A stretch of DNA of 64,000 nucleotides from Flavobacteriaceae bacterium (GTDB lineage Bacteria > Bacteroidota > Bacteroidia > Flavobacteriales > Flavobacteriaceae), in the NCBI GenBank assembly GCA_016649715.1, contig JAENXC010000005.1, positions 1 to 64,000 of the forward strand. Direction: 5' to 3'. The notes under the pieces are model-generated. The model was not told where the DNA came from. It was given only the letters and a program-made list of their open reading frames with translations, and did not search any database. Positions 62,002 through 64,000 of the stretch are shown one piece after another. The position numbers were made by a program, and so were the translations under genes. Numbering within the stretch: position 1 is the first letter of the stretch; each line of letters begins with the position of its first letter.

Positions 62002-64000
62002 TTGAAGCGTTATCTTTTCATACTTTTTCTGTTGCTTTCCTCCGTGGTTATTTCACAGGATATTGCTTTGTACAAACAGTTTAACGGCCATTATGATTAC
62101 ACTGCTTTTGGAAATACTTTAAATGTTGAAGAAAACGGCCAGGGCACACAATGTTTTATACTTACCAGCAGCAGCGCCGATTTTCAGCTGCAAACAAATC
62201 AAGAAGTGGTTGCTGCCTATCTTTATTGGGCTGGCTCCGGCCCAGGGGATTTCAACGTTACATTTAATCAAGTTCCCATTGTTGCCGAACGCACTTTCAA
62301 TTTTATCTTTAGCAGCGGCGGTCAGGACTATATCTATTTTTCAGCCTTTGCCGATGTTACCGAACAACTAAAAACCACGGGCAACGGCAACTACACGCTT
62401 TCCGATTTAGACCTTACCCTCGTAATCCCTGCTTATTGCATTCCGCCGGGCTCTGGCACAAACTTTGGCGGCTGGGCAGTGACGGTGGTTTATGAAGATG
62501 CTGCGCTGTCCAACAACCAAGTGAATATTTTTGACGGTTTGGAAAGCGTTTCGCAAAATAACCAAACGTTGAATATAACCTTGGACAATTTATTGGTTTT
62601 AGACACCCAAGGCGCAAAAATCGGATTTCTGGCGTGGGAAGGCGACAAAGCATTGGCCGTGAATGAAACCCTTCGCATAAACGGAAATATTCTCAGCAAT
62701 CCACCGCTAAACCCTGCCGATAATGCTTTCAACGGCACCAACAGTTTTACGGGCAGCGATGTGCTTTACAATATGGATATTGACTTTTACCCTATTTCAA
62801 ATTATATAAATCCGGGCGATACTTCGGCAACTATCCAACTTACCAGCGGGCAGGATTTTGTGATGGTGAACAACATAATTACCGTGCTAAATACCGAATT
62901 GCCCGATGCTACCATTTCCATAGATGAAATAATTGGCGGCACGGAATGCGGCAATCGGGAACTCACAGTAGACTACACAGTTTACAACCTCAACAGTACC
63001 GATGTTTTACCCGCTGGAACGCCAATCGCATTCTACGCAGACGAAATTTTGGTAGCACAAAGCGCAACCATTGCCGTTATTCCTATTGACGGACAAGAAA
63101 GTGGAAGCATTACTTTCACAGTTCCGAACACTATTGAAGCAGATTTTATTCTAAAAACCGTTGTGGACGACACCGGCAACGGAACGGGGATTGTTAATGA
63201 AACGAACGAAGAAAACAACGAAGCCGAAACCCCTATCCATTTACTCATATACCCAGTAATCACAGGGCTTCACAATTTGGAAACCTGCGATGTTATTGGG
63301 GAAGAATTTTTCGATTTAACGGAGGCCACTTCACAAATAGACCCGATTTATGCATTAGGTTTTTTCCTTTCGGAAGCGGATGCTCAGAACAACAGCAACC
63401 CAATTCCCAACCCAGAAAACTTTCAGAATACTGAAAACCCGCAGACCATTTTCATTCGTGTTTCAAACCCCGATTGTTTTTTGATAGACAGTTTTACGGT
63501 GGAAGTAATTCTCTGTCCTCTGCCCGATGCCACGATTGTGCTTCCTGAAATCTCTGCATGCCGCGATCGAGTTTTATTGCTTCCGTTTACGGTTTACAAT
63601 CTGGAAGCCACAGCGCCCTTGCCTGCCAATGTTTCAATAGCTTTTTATGCCGAAGGGGTTTTGTTGGGGCTTTCGCAAACGCAACAGATTATCCCTATTG
63701 GTAGCAGCGAAACTAGCGAAGTGGAACTGCTTTTGCCCGACAGTCTGCCCGATACTTTTACAATAACCGCCGTGGTTGATGATGACGGAAACGGCAATGG
63801 CTCAGTGGAAGAACTGCGTGAAGACAACAATACTTTTACGCAGTCCATTTCTTTTGAAAGCATCCCTCCCATCCCCTATTTGCCAAATCTTTTGGAATGC
63901 GACACAGGTTTTGAAACGGCTATTTTCAACTTAACGGTTCAAGATGTTTTAATTCGAACTGGGCCCGATGATGTGATTCGGTATTTTACCACTTTGGAAA
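62002..64000 (+). CDS. Large secreted surface protein with repeated Ig-like domains, incomplete (runs off the window)
   Basis: The frame starts at TTG 62002 and is open to the end of the window, 666 codons so far. The signal peptide is KRYLFILFLLLSSVVISQ. The first 270 residues read AYLYWAGSGPGDFNVTFNQ...GGWAVTVVYED, a domain found at the start of Bacteroidota gliding-motility-associated and T9SS-exported proteins. Two similar CARDB-type modules follow (VDYTVYNLNSTDVLPAGTPIAFYADE... and LPFTVYNLEATAPLPANVSIAFYAEG...) and each ends in VVDDxGNGxG. A C-terminal sorting domain would be expected beyond the window edge. Probably an adhesin or motility protein. Confidence 0.8.
   Translation, partial: MKRYLFILFLLLSSVVISQDIALYKQFNGHYDYTAFGNTLNVEENGQGTQCFILTSSSADFQLQTNQEVVAAYLYWAGSGPGDFNVTFNQVPIVAERTFNFIFSSGGQDYIYFSAFADVTEQLKTTGNGNYTLSDLDLTLVIPAYCIPPGSGTNFGGWAVTVVYEDAALSNNQVNIFDGLESVSQNNQTLNITLDNLLVLDTQGAKIGFLAWEGDKALAVNETLRINGNILSNPPLNPADNAFNGTNSFTGSDVLYNMDIDFYPISNYINPGDTSATIQLTSGQDFVMVNNIITVLNTELPDATISIDEIIGGTECGNRELTVDYTVYNLNSTDVLPAGTPIAFYADEILVAQSATIAVIPIDGQESGSITFTVPNTIEADFILKTVVDDTGNGTGIVNETNEENNEAETPIHLLIYPVITGLHNLETCDVIGEEFFDLTEATSQIDPIYALGFFLSEADAQNNSNPIPNPENFQNTENPQTIFIRVSNPDCFLIDSFTVEVILCPLPDATIVLPEISACRDRVLLLPFTVYNLEATAPLPANVSIAFYAEGVLLGLSQTQQIIPIGSSETSEVELLLPDSLPDTFTITAVVDDDGNGNGSVEELREDNNTFTQSISFESIPPIPYLPNLLECDTGFETAIFNLTVQDVLIRTGPDDVIRYFTTLE

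Overview
The window looks like chromosomal DNA from a pigmented, probably marine, member of the Flavobacteriaceae (Bacteroidota). Several signs agree. Start codons mostly lack Shine-Dalgarno sequences. Many genes are preceded by the Bacteroidota -7 box TAnnTTTG, in the best cases with a TTG 19-20 bp upstream. The gene content is typical of the group: a C-terminally incomplete gliding/T9SS-type surface protein, a DUF3276 (PUR-like) protein, leucine dehydrogenase, HMG-CoA lyase, a mitochondrial-type aconitase, SurA-like lipoprotein PPIases and a CrtI/B/Z/Ycd carotenoid cluster. The genus cannot be fixed from the sequence alone. No insertion sequence, prophage, CRISPR array or rRNA was seen; one tRNA is present.

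Layout. 1-2271: repeats plus one conserved hypothetical gene split by an in-frame TGA. 2272-11330: outer-membrane barrel, dihaem cytochrome c, succinate-semialdehyde dehydrogenase, SlyD, an FAD oxidoreductase, azurin, a glycosyltransferase and a sialidase-fold lipoprotein. 11334-13289: a decayed toxin beside an intact antitoxin, then a 76-bp tandem array that copies the 3' end of rimO. 13485-17078: two serine hydrolases, a probable small RNA and tRNA-Leu. 17173-21769: a B12-dependent MerR photoreceptor-regulator followed by crtI-crtB-crtZ-crtYcd. 21882-31797: SET protein, thioredoxin, aconitase, MoxR ATPase and a three-gene periplasmic PPIase operon. 31865-43336: OmpH chaperone, a second toxin-antitoxin pair, guaB, a porin/FMN/membrane-protein operon, an HMG-CoA lyase/5'-nucleotidase/haem-protein operon, a lipoprotein plus Cys-rich peptide pair, LysE and pyrD. 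43422-54181: pepT, yajC, DUF1573 protein, nusB, leucine dehydrogenase, an ABC exporter, a PUR-like protein, a CrtISO/RetSat-like oxidoreductase and a SulP transporter broken by an in-frame TAG. 54426-64000: the TIGR02587/TIGR02588 membrane pair, CsaA, thioredoxin, a bacillithiol-transferase-like protein, a cyclophilin-FKBP fusion, a membrane HNH protein, an ABC-2 transporter and the start of a large surface protein.

The clearest functional unit is the carotenoid cluster: the regulator carries the W-x9-E-H adenosylcobalamin motif of CarH-type light sensors and sits directly before crtI, whose upstream region holds two -7 boxes overlapped by an inverted repeat. The second theme is repeat biology. 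At least four families of short palindromes and many 7- to 172-bp tandem repeats are spread through the intergenic DNA. Some have invaded genes in frame (pyrD, a glycosyltransferase, a TlpA-like thioredoxin) or have duplicated a gene's terminal codons (rimO). Three loci look freshly decayed: the 612-1364 gene, the SulP transporter and the RelE-type toxin.
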